Assembly (NCBI RefSeq): GCF_003122325.1
Contig: NZ_QFBC01000007.1
Span: 186,001-250,000 of the forward strand
Length of the DNA: 64,000 nt
Direction: 5' to 3'
Source: Rhizobium album
GTDB taxonomy: Bacteria; Pseudomonadota; Alphaproteobacteria; Rhizobiales; Rhizobiaceae
This document shows, one piece after another, positions 30,122 through 38,301 of this stretch. The notes below the pieces were generated by a model that was not told where the DNA came from, searched no databases, and saw nothing but the letters and a program-made list of their open reading frames with translations. Position numbers and translations under genes: made by a program. Within the stretch, counting starts at the first letter, position 1. Each line of letters begins with the position of its first letter.

Positions 30122-30958
30122 ATGCAGTTTCAGGGTACCGCCGATTATATCGCCGACAAGGATCTCATGATCGCCGTCAACGCCGCCATCCGCCTCGAGC
30201 GGCCGCTGCTGGTGAAAGGTGAGCCCGGCACCGGCAAGACCGAACTCGCCCGCCAGATCGCCGCCGCACTCGGCCTCGACATCATCGAGTGGAACGTCAA
30301 GTCGACCACCAAGGCGCAGCAGGGACTGTATGAATACGACGCCGTCTCGCGGCTGCGCGACAGCCAGCTCGGCGACGAGCGCGTCAACGACGTCAAGAAC
30401 TACATCCGCCGCGGCAAGCTGTGGCAGGCCTTCGAAACGGACAGGAAATGCGTGCTTTTGATCGACGAGATCGACAAGGCCGACATCGAGTTCCCCAACG
30501 ACCTGCTGCAGGAACTCGACCGCATGGAATTCCACGTCTACGAAACCGGCGAGACCATCGGCGCCCGCCACCGGCCGATCGTCATCATCACCTCCAACAA
30601 CGAAAAGGAACTGCCGGATGCCTTCCTGCGCCGCTGTTTCTTCCACTACATCCGCTTTCCGGATGCCCATACGCTCGCCCGCATCGTCGAGGTGCATTAC
30701 CCCGGTATCCGGCAGACCCTGCTGAAAGCGGCGCTGACGCAGTTCTTCGAGATCCGCGACATGCAGGGCCTGAAGAAGAAACCCTCGACCTCGGAAGCGC
30801 TCGACTGGATCCGCCTGCTGGTTGCCGACGACATCGATCCCGCCGACCTCCGGGCGGATGCGAAGAATGCCCTTCCCCGCCTGCACGGCGCCCTGCTGAA
30901 GAACGAGCAGGACGTGCACCTGTTCGAACGGCTGGCCTTCATGGCGCGGCGGGATTGA
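30122..30958 (+). CDS. MoxR-type AAA ATPase
   Basis: A 278-residue AAA+ protein of the MoxR/CoxD group, which acts as a chaperone for metal-enzyme maturation or protein complexes with VWA partners. Walker A is GEPGTGKTEL (33-42) and Walker B LLIDEIDKADIEFPNDLL (near 115). Sensor 1 is IVIITSNNEKELPDAFLRRC, with the Arg finger region DAFLRRC. Its likely VWA partner lies at 32530, separated by metA and a GNAT gene. Confidence 0.9.
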   Translation: MQFQGTADYIADKDLMIAVNAAIRLERPLLVKGEPGTGKTELARQIAAALGLDIIEWNVKSTTKAQQGLYEYDAVSRLRDSQLGDERVNDVKNYIRRGKLWQAFETDRKCVLLIDEIDKADIEFPNDLLQELDRMEFHVYETGETIGARHRPIVIITSNNEKELPDAFLRRCFFHYIRFPDAHTLARIVEVHYPGIRQTLLKAALTQFFEIRDMQGLKKKPSTSEALDWIRLLVADDIDPADLRADAKNALPRLHGALLKNEQDVHLFERLAFMARRD

Positions 30959-30986
30959 GCCATCGCATAGGATTCGCTCAGGGAGA

Positions 30987-31015
30987 TTGATTCTTCATCA
31001 CTCCGGGATTATCTA
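30987..31015 (+). promoter_or_regulatory. Sigma-70 promoter of metA
   Basis: TTGATT at 30987-30992, a 17-base spacer, then TATCTA at 31010-31015. Predicted initiation near 31022 places the SAM-II aptamer at the very 5' end of the mRNA. Confidence 0.6.
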
Positions 31016-31017
31016 GA

Positions 31018-31073
31018 GACCTGTGGTGATTTGGCCGGCCGGCTTGCAGCCACGTTAAACAACTTGCTAAAGG
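31018..31073 (+). ncRNA. SAM-II riboswitch
   Basis: The segment ...TGGTGATTTGGCCGGCCGGC followed by TTGCAGCCACGTTAAACAAC and TTGCTAAA matches the alphaproteobacterial metA-motif (SAM-II): the P1 loop GGTGATTT, the GCCGGC...GC stem, TTGCAGCCACGTTAAA and the 3' pseudoknot strand. It lies about 70 bases before the metA ATG. A CCGTG/CACGG hairpin (31075-31087) follows at once, and a T5 run comes only 11 bases later, so control is probably at translation. Confidence 0.92.
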
Positions 31074-31141
31074 GCCGTGCGTCACGGACCGATAGCAGTT
31101 TTTCATGCCGCCGGTTTTTCGTTTTGGACGAGTGACAGCAC

Positions 31142-32074
31142 ATGCCTATCAAGATCCCCGATACCTTGCCCGCCTACGAAACCCTCGTGAACGAGGGCGT
31201 GCGGGTGATGACCGAGACCCTGGCCGGGCGCCAGGACATCCGGCCGCTGCAGATCGGGCTCCTGAACCTCATGCCGAACAAGATCAAGACGGAAATCCAG
31301 ATGGCGCGCCTGATCGGCGCCACCCCGCTGCAGGTCGAACTGTCCCTGGTGCGCATCGGCGGCCACAAGGCGAAAAACACCTCGGAAGACCATTTGCTCG
31401 CCTTCTACGAGACGTGGGAGGAGGTGAAGCACCGCAAGTTCGACGGCTTCATCATCACCGGCGCGCCGGTGGAGACGCTGGCCTACGAACAGGTGACCTA
31501 CTGGAACGAGATGCAGCAGATCTTCGACTGGACCGCGACCAATGTCCATTCGACGCTCAATGTCTGCTGGGGGGCGATGGCCGCGGTCTATCATTTCCAC
31601 GGCGTGCCGAAACACGAACTGAAGGAAAAGGCGTTTGGCGTCTATCGCCACCTCAACCTGAAACCGTCCTCCGTCTATCTCAACGGTTTTTCCGACGATT
31701 TCGGCGTGCCTGTATCACGCTGGACCGAAGTGCGCCGCGCCGACATCGAAAAGGCGGAAGGCCTGGAAATCCTGATGGAATCGAAGGAGATGGGCGTCTG
31801 CCTGCTGCACGAGAAGGCGGGCAAGCGGCTCTACATGTTCAACCATGTCGAATATGATTCGACCTCACTGGCGGACGAATATTTCCGCGACATCAATGCC
31901 GGCGTGCCGATCAAGATGCCGCACGACTATTTTCCGCACAACGATCCGGACCTGCCGCCCTTGAACCGCTGGCGCAGCCATGCGCATCTTTTCTTCGGCA
32001 ACTGGATCAACGAGATCTACCAGACGACACCCTACGAATTGTCGGAAATCGGCGCGGGAGGAAAAAAACCATGA
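31142..32074 (+). CDS. metA: Homoserine O-acyltransferase MetA (probably acetyl type)
   Basis: First committed step of methionine synthesis: acylates homoserine. It has 310 residues with [20 protein letters not shown] (split after [11 protein letters not shown]), nucleophile Cys142 in [15 protein letters not shown], and HARxE-like elements in the C-terminal part. Residue 111 is Glu (GAPVET). In Bacillus cereus MetA, Glu at this position favours acetyl-CoA, whereas Gly favours succinyl-CoA, so the product is predicted to be O-acetylhomoserine. It is controlled by the SAM-II riboswitch and overlaps the GNAT gene by four bases. Confidence 0.93.
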   Translation: MPIKIPDTLPAYETLVNEGVRVMTETLAGRQDIRPLQIGLLNLMPNKIKTEIQMARLIGATPLQVELSLVRIGGHKAKNTSEDHLLAFYETWEEVKHRKFDGFIITGAPVETLAYEQVTYWNEMQQIFDWTATNVHSTLNVCWGAMAAVYHFHGVPKHELKEKAFGVYRHLNLKPSSVYLNGFSDDFGVPVSRWTEVRRADIEKAEGLEILMESKEMGVCLLHEKAGKRLYMFNHVEYDSTSLADEYFRDINAGVPIKMPHDYFPHNDPDLPPLNRWRSHAHLFFGNWINEIYQTTPYELSEIGAGGKKP

Positions 32075-32523
32075 GCGGCAGCCTCGAGATCAGACCCTTG
32101 CGTGCCGAGGACGAGCCGGACTGGCGCCGGCTCTGGACGGCCTACCTCGCCTTCTACGAAACAGTCCTGCCGGAAGAGATCTATCGCTCCACCTTCGTCC
32201 GGCTGCTCAGCGGCCAGCCCAATGAATATAACGGGCTGATCGCCGTGCTCGACGGCAGGCCGGTGGGCCTGGCGCACTATCTCTTCCATCGCTCCTGCTG
32301 GCATATCGACGACATCTGCTACCTGCAGGACCTCTATGCCGACCCGGATGTGCGCGGCACCGGCATCGGCCGGGCGCTGATCGAGGCGGTTTATGAAAAG
32401 GCGACCAGCCGGGGCTCGAAGGAAGTCTACTGGATGACGCAGGAATTCAATGCCACCGCCCGGCGCCTCTATGATAGGCTGGCGGAGAAGACGCCCTTCC
32501 TGGTCTACCAGCGCAATTTCTAG
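32071..32523 (+). CDS. GNAT-family N-acetyltransferase
   Basis: A 150-residue GNAT fold. The acetyl-CoA loop reads [20 protein letters not shown] (motif A, R-x-x-G-x-G/A). The N-terminus is [16 protein letters not shown] and the C-terminus [15 protein letters not shown]. The substrate is unknown. ATGA overlap with metA means it shares the SAM-II-controlled mRNA, so a link to methionine or SAM metabolism is possible but unproven. Confidence 0.88.
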   Translation: MSGSLEIRPLRAEDEPDWRRLWTAYLAFYETVLPEEIYRSTFVRLLSGQPNEYNGLIAVLDGRPVGLAHYLFHRSCWHIDDICYLQDLYADPDVRGTGIGRALIEAVYEKATSRGSKEVYWMTQEFNATARRLYDRLAEKTPFLVYQRNF

Positions 32524-32529
32524 GCCCCG

Positions 32530-33714
32530 ATGTTCATTCCTTTCTTCCTCGAGCTCAAGGCCGCAAAAATTCCCGTGACATTGCGGGAATTTTTGCTGCT
32601 GCTGGAAGGCATGCGGGAAGGGCTGGCGGATTTCGACATCGAGGCATTCTACTTCCTGGCGCGCGCCGCGCTGGTGAAGGACGAGCGGTTCATCGACCGT
32701 TTCGACCAGGTCTTCGCCAGCCGCTTCAAGGGACTGGAAGCCGTCGCCGGCGGCGGGGCCGTCGAGGACGCCGCCATTCCGGAAGATTGGCTGCGCAAGC
32801 TTGCCGAAAAATACCTGACGGACGAGGAAAAGAAGCTTGTCGAAGGCCTCGGCGGCTTCGACAAGCTGATGGAAACGCTCCAGCAGCGGTTGGCGGAGCA
32901 GAAGGGCCGGCACCAGGGCGGCTCGAAATGGATCGGCACCGCCGGCACCTCGCCCTTCGGTGCCTATGGCTATAATCCCGAAGGCGTGCGCATCGGCCAG
33001 GACGAATCGCGCCACCGCCGCGCCGCCAAGGTCTGGGATCGCCGCGAGTTCCGCAATTTCGACGACACAGTCGAGCTCGGCACCCGCAACATCAAGGTAG
33101 CGCTGAAACGCCTGCGCCGCTGGGTGCGCGCCGGTGCTGCCGACGAACTCGACCTCGGCGGCACGATCCGCGCCACCGCCGAACACGGCTATCTCGATGT
33201 GCAGACCCGGCCGGAACGCCGCAACGCCGTCAAGCTTCTGATGTTCTTCGATGTCGGCGGCTCGATGGACGATCACATCCGTATCGTCGAGGAGCTGTTT
33301 TCCGCTGCCCGCGCCGAATTCCGGCACATGGATTATTTTTATTTCCACAATTGTCCCTATGAAGGCGTGTGGAAGGACAATCGCCGCCGACGCGTCGACG
33401 TAACGCCGACCGAAGACATCATCCGCACCTTCGGACCGGACCATCACGCCGTCTTTGTCGGCGATGCGGCCATGAGTCCCTATGAGATCACCCATGCCGG
33501 CGGTTCGGTCGAGCACTGGAACAAGGAGAGCGGCGAAGTCTGGCTGTCGCGCCTGACCGGACACTTCCGCAGATCGATCTGGCTCAATCCCGTCCGTGAG
33601 GATTATTGGGGATATACCTCGTCGATCGGTATCGTACGGCACCTGTTTGCCGGACAGATGTATCCGCTGACGCTCGGCGGTCTGGAACAGGCGACACGCG
33701 CCCTCTCCCGCTGA
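32530..33714 (+). CDS. VWA-domain (CoxE-like) protein
   Basis: A 394-residue CoxE-family protein. The N-terminal helical half (1-200) has FLELKAAKIPVTLREFLLLL and many Lys/Glu. The C-terminal von Willebrand A domain starts near residue 235 with the MIDAS strand LLMFFDVGGSMDDHIRIVEE (read D-x-G-x-S, Gly replacing the first Ser). It is the usual partner of a MoxR ATPase such as the one at 30122. It is co-directional with metA-GNAT and six bases from the GNAT stop. Confidence 0.88.
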   Translation: MFIPFFLELKAAKIPVTLREFLLLLEGMREGLADFDIEAFYFLARAALVKDERFIDRFDQVFASRFKGLEAVAGGGAVEDAAIPEDWLRKLAEKYLTDEEKKLVEGLGGFDKLMETLQQRLAEQKGRHQGGSKWIGTAGTSPFGAYGYNPEGVRIGQDESRHRRAAKVWDRREFRNFDDTVELGTRNIKVALKRLRRWVRAGAADELDLGGTIRATAEHGYLDVQTRPERRNAVKLLMFFDVGGSMDDHIRIVEELFSAARAEFRHMDYFYFHNCPYEGVWKDNRRRRVDVTPTEDIIRTFGPDHHAVFVGDAAMSPYEITHAGGSVEHWNKESGEVWLSRLTGHFRRSIWLNPVREDYWGYTSSIGIVRHLFAGQMYPLTLGGLEQATRALSR

Positions 33715-33785
33715 ACGCGGCAAAAATATTACTAATTGCGGTTTGCCGAAAACTGCAGCATTTTGCACTCGAATTTCTCAAGCAC

Positions 33786-34829
33786 ATGGCAGGCGACGCG
33801 GATATGGCGGATACAGGTTTTCAAAGCGAAGTTTTCGGAACGACGGCGGCCGGCGAGCCCGTTTACCGGGTGACGATCAGGGGCGGCGGGCTGACGGCGA
33901 AGGTGATGACCTGGGGTTCGGTCATCCAGGACTTGCGCCTCGATGGCCATGCGCCGCCGCTGGTGCTCGGCTTCGACGATTTTGCCAGCTATCCGCAATA
34001 TTCCTCCTATTTCGGCGCCACGCCCGGCCGCTGCGCCAACCGCATCGACGGCGGCCACTTCGTGCTCGACGGTGAGCAAATCCAGCTCGATCGCAACGAA
34101 AAGGGCATCAACCACCTGCATGGCGGCACCGGCAACATCGCCAAGCAGAACTGGACGATCGTCGACCAGGCTGCCGACAGTGTCGTCCTGCGCATCGTCG
34201 ACCAGGCCGGCCGTGCCGGTTATCCCGGCAACTGCGACATCACCGCCACCTATCACCTGCATGGCGACGGGGTTCTTTCGGTGACCTACGAGGCAAGCAC
34301 GGATGCGCCAACGCCGGTCAACCTGTGCCAGCATTCCTACTTCAACCTCGACGGCCGCGAAAACGCCCTCGACCATGACCTGATGATCGCCGCCGATCAC
34401 TACCTGCCGACCACCGAAGCGCAGATCCCGACCGGCGAGCTTCGCCCTGTCGCCGGCACCCCTTTCGATTTCCGCGAAATGGGGCCGATGAAGCGGTTCG
34501 AAAACGGCGAGCAGGTGCTGTTCGACCATAATTTCTGCCTGTCGCGCCAGCGCATGGCAAAACGCAGCATCGCGCTGGCCCGCAGCATCAATTCCGGCGT
34601 TTCCATGGAGGTGCGGACCACTGAACCCGGCGTCCAGTTCTATGCCGGCTTCAAGCTCGACGTACCGGTGCCCGGCCTGGAAGGCCGCCGCTACGGCGCC
34701 TTCGCCGGCTTCTGCATGGAAACGCAGGTCTGGCCGGACGCCGTCAACCACGCCGATTTCCCGAACGCCATCCTGCGGCCCGGCCAGACGCTGAAACAGG
34801 AAACGGATTACGTCTTCAGCAAGAGCTGA
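33786..34829 (+). CDS. galM: Aldose 1-epimerase
   Basis: A mutarotase interconverting anomers of galactose/glucose. The frame from the ATG at 33786 gives 347 residues; an ATG at 33804 is equally plausible. Family motifs: YFGATPGRCANRIDGGHF, GINHLHGGTGNIAKQNW (catalytic His), PVNLCQHSYFNLDG (His) and the Glu in CMETQVWPDAVNH. It probably has its own promoter in the 71-base gap after the VWA gene. Confidence 0.9.
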   Translation: MAGDADMADTGFQSEVFGTTAAGEPVYRVTIRGGGLTAKVMTWGSVIQDLRLDGHAPPLVLGFDDFASYPQYSSYFGATPGRCANRIDGGHFVLDGEQIQLDRNEKGINHLHGGTGNIAKQNWTIVDQAADSVVLRIVDQAGRAGYPGNCDITATYHLHGDGVLSVTYEASTDAPTPVNLCQHSYFNLDGRENALDHDLMIAADHYLPTTEAQIPTGELRPVAGTPFDFREMGPMKRFENGEQVLFDHNFCLSRQRMAKRSIALARSINSGVSMEVRTTEPGVQFYAGFKLDVPVPGLEGRRYGAFAGFCMETQVWPDAVNHADFPNAILRPGQTLKQETDYVFSKS

Positions 34830-34847
34830 TTGCGCGCGTGCCGCCTG

Positions 34848-34878
34848 CCTCCTTTTCCCTGACGGGGAGAAGGAAAGG
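34848..34878. terminator. Inverted repeat between convergent galM and marR genes
   Basis: CCTCCTTTTCCC-TGAC-GGGGAGAAGGAAAGG forms a long stem, similar in composition to the arms of the repeat element at 10947. It probably acts as a bidirectional terminator. Confidence 0.5.
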
Positions 34879-34887
34879 CGGCCACGA

Positions 34888-35427
34888 TCAGGCCGACGAA
34901 CCGCCGTCCTGGAGCTTCTTCTCGCGCTGGACATACAGCGCCTCGAAACCACCGATGAACGTCTCGAACAGCCGCGAAAAGCTCTCGATATCGGCCTGCG
35001 GCCAGTCGGCGACGATTTCGGCGATCGCCGCCAGTTTTACCGCACGAATTTCTTCAAGGAGCTTCAGCCCGAGCGGGGTCAGGACGACGACGATGCGCCG
35101 CGCATCCGCCTGAGACGCCTCGCGGCGCAACACGCCCCGCTCGACCATGTCGGCAACCACGCGGCTGGCGCGCGAGGGATCGATGCGCATGCGCTCGGCA
35201 ATCGTGCCGACCGTTACCTCGCTGTCCCGCTCCGCCCGCTTGATGACGTCGAGCACGTCGATATGCGAAATATCCAGATCCGGCGCCACGTTCTGCAGCG
35301 CGACGCGCCCGACGACACGCCGGCCGATCATGATGCGCATACGCGACATGGCCTGGCCGATGCGCTCGACGCCGAGCGCTTCGGGTTTTTCTTGCGTACC
35401 GGATTCGGTCATCGTGCTGTCGTCCAT
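34888..35427 (-). CDS. MarR-family transcriptional regulator
   Basis: A 179-residue winged-helix regulator. The DNA-binding core is ISHIDVLDVIKRA...VTVGTIAERMRIDPSRASRV followed by the wing MVERGVLRREASQADARRI. The start at 35427 follows GGGAAATC. It is divergent from an MFS exporter, with a dyad in the shared promoter region. The classical arrangement is a drug- or phenolic-responsive repressor of the efflux gene. Confidence 0.9.
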   Translation of the reverse strand: MDDSTMTESGTQEKPEALGVERIGQAMSRMRIMIGRRVVGRVALQNVAPDLDISHIDVLDVIKRAERDSEVTVGTIAERMRIDPSRASRVVADMVERGVLRREASQADARRIVVVLTPLGLKLLEEIRAVKLAAIAEIVADWPQADIESFSRLFETFIGGFEALYVQREKKLQDGGSSA

Positions 35428-35485
35428 GATTTCCCATAGCAAAACCGCCGCGGAATGGAAATATGCCGGCGACAAAAACATGCTG

Positions 35486-35514
35486 TTGACAATTATATGC
35501 TGAAAGCACATAAA
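35486..35514 (+). promoter_or_regulatory. MFS promoter overlapped by a MarR-type operator
   Basis: TTGACA (35486-35491), a 17-base spacer and CATAAA (35509-35514). The spacer carries an inverted repeat, TTATATGCT (35493-35501) and AGCACATAA (35505-35513), whose arms match at eight of nine positions. Binding would block the -10 and spacer. Confidence 0.6.
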
Positions 35515-35540
35515 TTGCTCAACGTCACCGGACCTTTTTT

Positions 35541-37043
35541 ATGGATATGCAACCCACCCCTCTGCCGCTTGTCACCGACAACCGGCGCCGCCTGCTGGTC
35601 TTCTCGCTGCTGATGACGGCCCTTTTCATGGCAACGCTCGACAACCAGATCGTTTCCACCGCCCTGCCGACCATCGTCGGCGAGTTCGGCCAGATGGAAA
35701 GGTTCGGCTGGGTCGGCTCGTCCTACCTGCTCGCCTCCAGCGCCGTGATGCCGCTCTATGGCAAGCTCGGCGACCTGTTCGGCCGCAAATATGTGATGAT
35801 CGCCGCTGTCGTCATCTTCGTCGTCGGCTCGATGGTCTGCGGTCTGGCGGTATCGATGAACACGCTGATCGCCGCCCGCGTGCTGCAGGGGCTAGGCGGC
35901 GGCGGACTGATGGTGTCAATCTTCTCGATCAACGCCGATCTTTTCGCACCGCGCGAACGCGCCAAATACCAGAGCTATTCCAGCCTGATGCTGATGGCGT
36001 CGGGCGCCATCGGCCCGACGCTCGGCGGCACGATGAGCGACTTTTTCGGCTGGCGCTCTATCTTCCTGGTCAACGTGCCGATCGGCCTGCTGGTGCTTAC
36101 CGGCCTGATGTTCCTGCTGCCCTACCGCCGCCCGGCGCGCCAGCCGAAAATCGACTACGCCGGTGCGCTGCTGCTCGCCGCCGCCGTGGCGAGCGTCGTG
36201 CTGGCGGCCGACAGCGCCGAACTGTTCGGCTCGCTGGTCTCGGTGCAAAGTGCCGCCATCGTCGCCACCGGCATTCTGTGCGCCGTCGCCTGGGTGGTGG
36301 TGGAACGCCGGGCGCCGGAACCGGTCGTGCCGCTGTCGCTGTTTAGCAATCCGACCTTCACGCTGCTGCTGGTCATCTCGCTGGCAAGCGGCGCCATCGG
36401 CATCGGGCTGGTCAACTATTACGCGCTGTTTCTGCAGACGACCACCGGCCTGTCGCCCACCGCTGCCGGCCTGCTGTTCATCGCGCTCACCGGCGGCATC
36501 GTCTGCGGTTCGCTGTCCGCCGGCCGGCTGATCGCCGCCTACGGACGCTACAAGCCGTTCTCGATCGCCAGCACCTCGTTGTGCCTGCTGGCGCTCGGCC
36601 TGTTCACGCAGGTCCATGCCGGCACGTCGATCGTCGTCATTTCCGCCATCCTGCTGTTGCATGGGTTCGGGGTGGGCCTCGGCCAGCAGGTTCCGATCCT
36701 CGGCGTGCAGAATGCTGCCGCAAAAGGCGATATCGGCGCGGCAACCGGCGCGGTGACGCTGACGCGCATGTCGGGCGCGGCCATCGCCATCTCGATCTAC
36801 GGCGCCGTCGTCGCCTCGGGCATCGCCCGCCTGGGCGAGATCGTGCCCGGCGTTGCCGATATCGAGCAACTGACGCCGAAGATGCTGGCCGCCCTGCCGG
36901 CCGAAACGCGGCAGGCGATCGCCGAGACCTATTCGCATGCCTTCCTGCCGCTGTTCCTCACCGCCGCCGGCATCGCCACCATCGGCCTCATCGCCGCCCT
37001 GTCGCTAAAGCCGGTCCGCCTGCCACGCGCCGGCGAGGCATGA
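35541..37043 (+). CDS. MFS drug exporter, DHA2 (EmrB/QacA) family
   Basis: A 500-residue, roughly 14-helix proton antiporter. Helix 1 is FMATLDNQIVSTALPTIVGE with the family D-x-x-I-V-x-x-A-L-P pattern. Motif A is GKLGDLFGRKYVMI, and RVLQGLGGGGLMVSI with the following helices fits DHA2. It is divergent from the MarR gene that presumably represses it. The substrate is unknown. Confidence 0.92.
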   Translation: MDMQPTPLPLVTDNRRRLLVFSLLMTALFMATLDNQIVSTALPTIVGEFGQMERFGWVGSSYLLASSAVMPLYGKLGDLFGRKYVMIAAVVIFVVGSMVCGLAVSMNTLIAARVLQGLGGGGLMVSIFSINADLFAPRERAKYQSYSSLMLMASGAIGPTLGGTMSDFFGWRSIFLVNVPIGLLVLTGLMFLLPYRRPARQPKIDYAGALLLAAAVASVVLAADSAELFGSLVSVQSAAIVATGILCAVAWVVVERRAPEPVVPLSLFSNPTFTLLLVISLASGAIGIGLVNYYALFLQTTTGLSPTAAGLLFIALTGGIVCGSLSAGRLIAAYGRYKPFSIASTSLCLLALGLFTQVHAGTSIVVISAILLLHGFGVGLGQQVPILGVQNAAAKGDIGAATGAVTLTRMSGAAIAISIYGAVVASGIARLGEIVPGVADIEQLTPKMLAALPAETRQAIAETYSHAFLPLFLTAAGIATIGLIAALSLKPVRLPRAGEA

Positions 37044-37100
37044 CCGCTTTCGGCATATCGAATGCTTGCCAAGCGGCCTTTCCGCCGCTACATCTCTTGT

Positions 37101-37211
37101 CGCTCTAACGGGGTGCCTTATGTCCGGCAACGGAGATCTGGCTGAGAGGCGTGCAAACGCTAACCCGCGGAACCTGATCCGGTTAACACCGGCGGAGGGA
37201 TTAGACGCGCG
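37101..37211 (+). ncRNA. TPP riboswitch (THI element)
   Basis: Conserved blocks GGGGTGCC, GGCTGAGAGG, AACCCGCGGAACCTGATCCG and GGTTAACACCGGCGGAGGGA are present in the order of the THI box, with P1 arms CTCTAA and TTAGACG. It precedes thiB by about 57 bases. No T-tailed hairpin follows, so it probably controls translation by sequestering the strong GAGGAGGG ribosome site. Confidence 0.96.
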
Positions 37212-37267
37212 ATCTTCAAGCGACGCCACTTTTCCCATCCAATATCAACCTGGAAGAGGAGGGCGTC

Positions 37268-38296
37268 ATGCCGATCCAGAAGACTTCGACACTGTTTTCC
37301 CTAGCCGCACTCGCCGTCGGGGCGTTGCTTGCTTTTTCCAGCGCAGCCAATGCCGCCGACAAGACGTTGACGATCTACACTTATGAGAGCTTCATCGCCG
37401 AATGGGGTCCTGGCCCCAAGGTCAAGGAAGCCTTCGAGAAGACCTGCGCATGCACCGTCGATTTCGTCGGCGTCGCCGATGGCGTGGCACTTTTGTCGCG
37501 GCTGAAGCTCGAGGGCGAAGGCAGCAAGGCCGACCTGGTGCTCGGCCTCGACACCAACCTCGTCAGCGAGGCCAAGGACACCGGCCTTTTCGAAGACCAT
37601 GGCATCGATACGACCGCCGTCAAGGTGCCCGGCGACTTCAAGGATCCGGTTTTCATTCCCTACGATTACGGCCACTTCGCCGTCGTCTACGACACGCAGG
37701 TGCTGAAGGCGCCGCCGGCGAGCCTGAAGGAACTGGTCGAGGGCGATCCGTCGCAAAAGATCGTCATCGAGGATCCGCGCACCTCGACCCCCGGCCTCGG
37801 CCTGCTGCTCTGGGTCAGGTCGGTCTATGGCGACAAGGCGCCGGACGCCTGGGCCAAGCTCAAGAACCGCGTCCTCACCGTCACGCCCGGCTGGTCGGAG
37901 GCCTACGGCCTGTTCACCAAGGGCGAGGCGCCGATGGTGCTCTCCTACACCACCTCGCCGGCCTACCACATGGTCGCGGAAAGCACCGACCGTTACCAGG
38001 CGGCCGCCTTTTCCGAAGGCCACTACATCCAGATCGAGGTTGCCGGTCTCTTGAAAAACGCCAAGGACAAGCAACTCGCCAGGGATTTCCTTTCCTTCAT
38101 GATCGGTCCCGGCTTCCAGGACACCATCCCGACCAACAACTGGATGATGCCGGTCTCGGCCACGTCGCAGCCGCTGCCGGATGCCTTCGGCAAGCTGGTC
38201 GTTCCGCAGAAGACCTTCCTGATGTCGCCTGAAGAGGTGGCCAGGAACCGCGCGGCTTGGATCGACGAGTGGCTCGCCGCCATGAGCGCCAACTGA
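37268..38296 (+). CDS. thiB: Thiamine ABC transporter, binding protein ThiB
   Basis: The periplasmic thiamine/TPP-binding component. The 342 residues start with a signal peptide ending near ANA-AD, then [20 protein letters not shown], the ThiB hallmark, and [32 protein letters not shown] and [14 protein letters not shown]. It is preceded by the TPP riboswitch and a strong ribosome site. First gene of thiBPQ. Confidence 0.95.
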   Translation: MPIQKTSTLFSLAALAVGALLAFSSAANAADKTLTIYTYESFIAEWGPGPKVKEAFEKTCACTVDFVGVADGVALLSRLKLEGEGSKADLVLGLDTNLVSEAKDTGLFEDHGIDTTAVKVPGDFKDPVFIPYDYGHFAVVYDTQVLKAPPASLKELVEGDPSQKIVIEDPRTSTPGLGLLLWVRSVYGDKAPDAWAKLKNRVLTVTPGWSEAYGLFTKGEAPMVLSYTTSPAYHMVAESTDRYQAAAFSEGHYIQIEVAGLLKNAKDKQLARDFLSFMIGPGFQDTIPTNNWMMPVSATSQPLPDAFGKLVVPQKTFLMSPEEVARNRAAWIDEWLAAMSAN

Positions 38297-38301
38297 TCGT
38301 G

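Noticed and set aside
31105-31857. Plus-strand frame overlapping metA in another register
   Set aside because: It starts in the leader and runs through metA out of frame, giving an Arg/Ala-rich product without motifs. The MetA frame has Cys142 and all family blocks.
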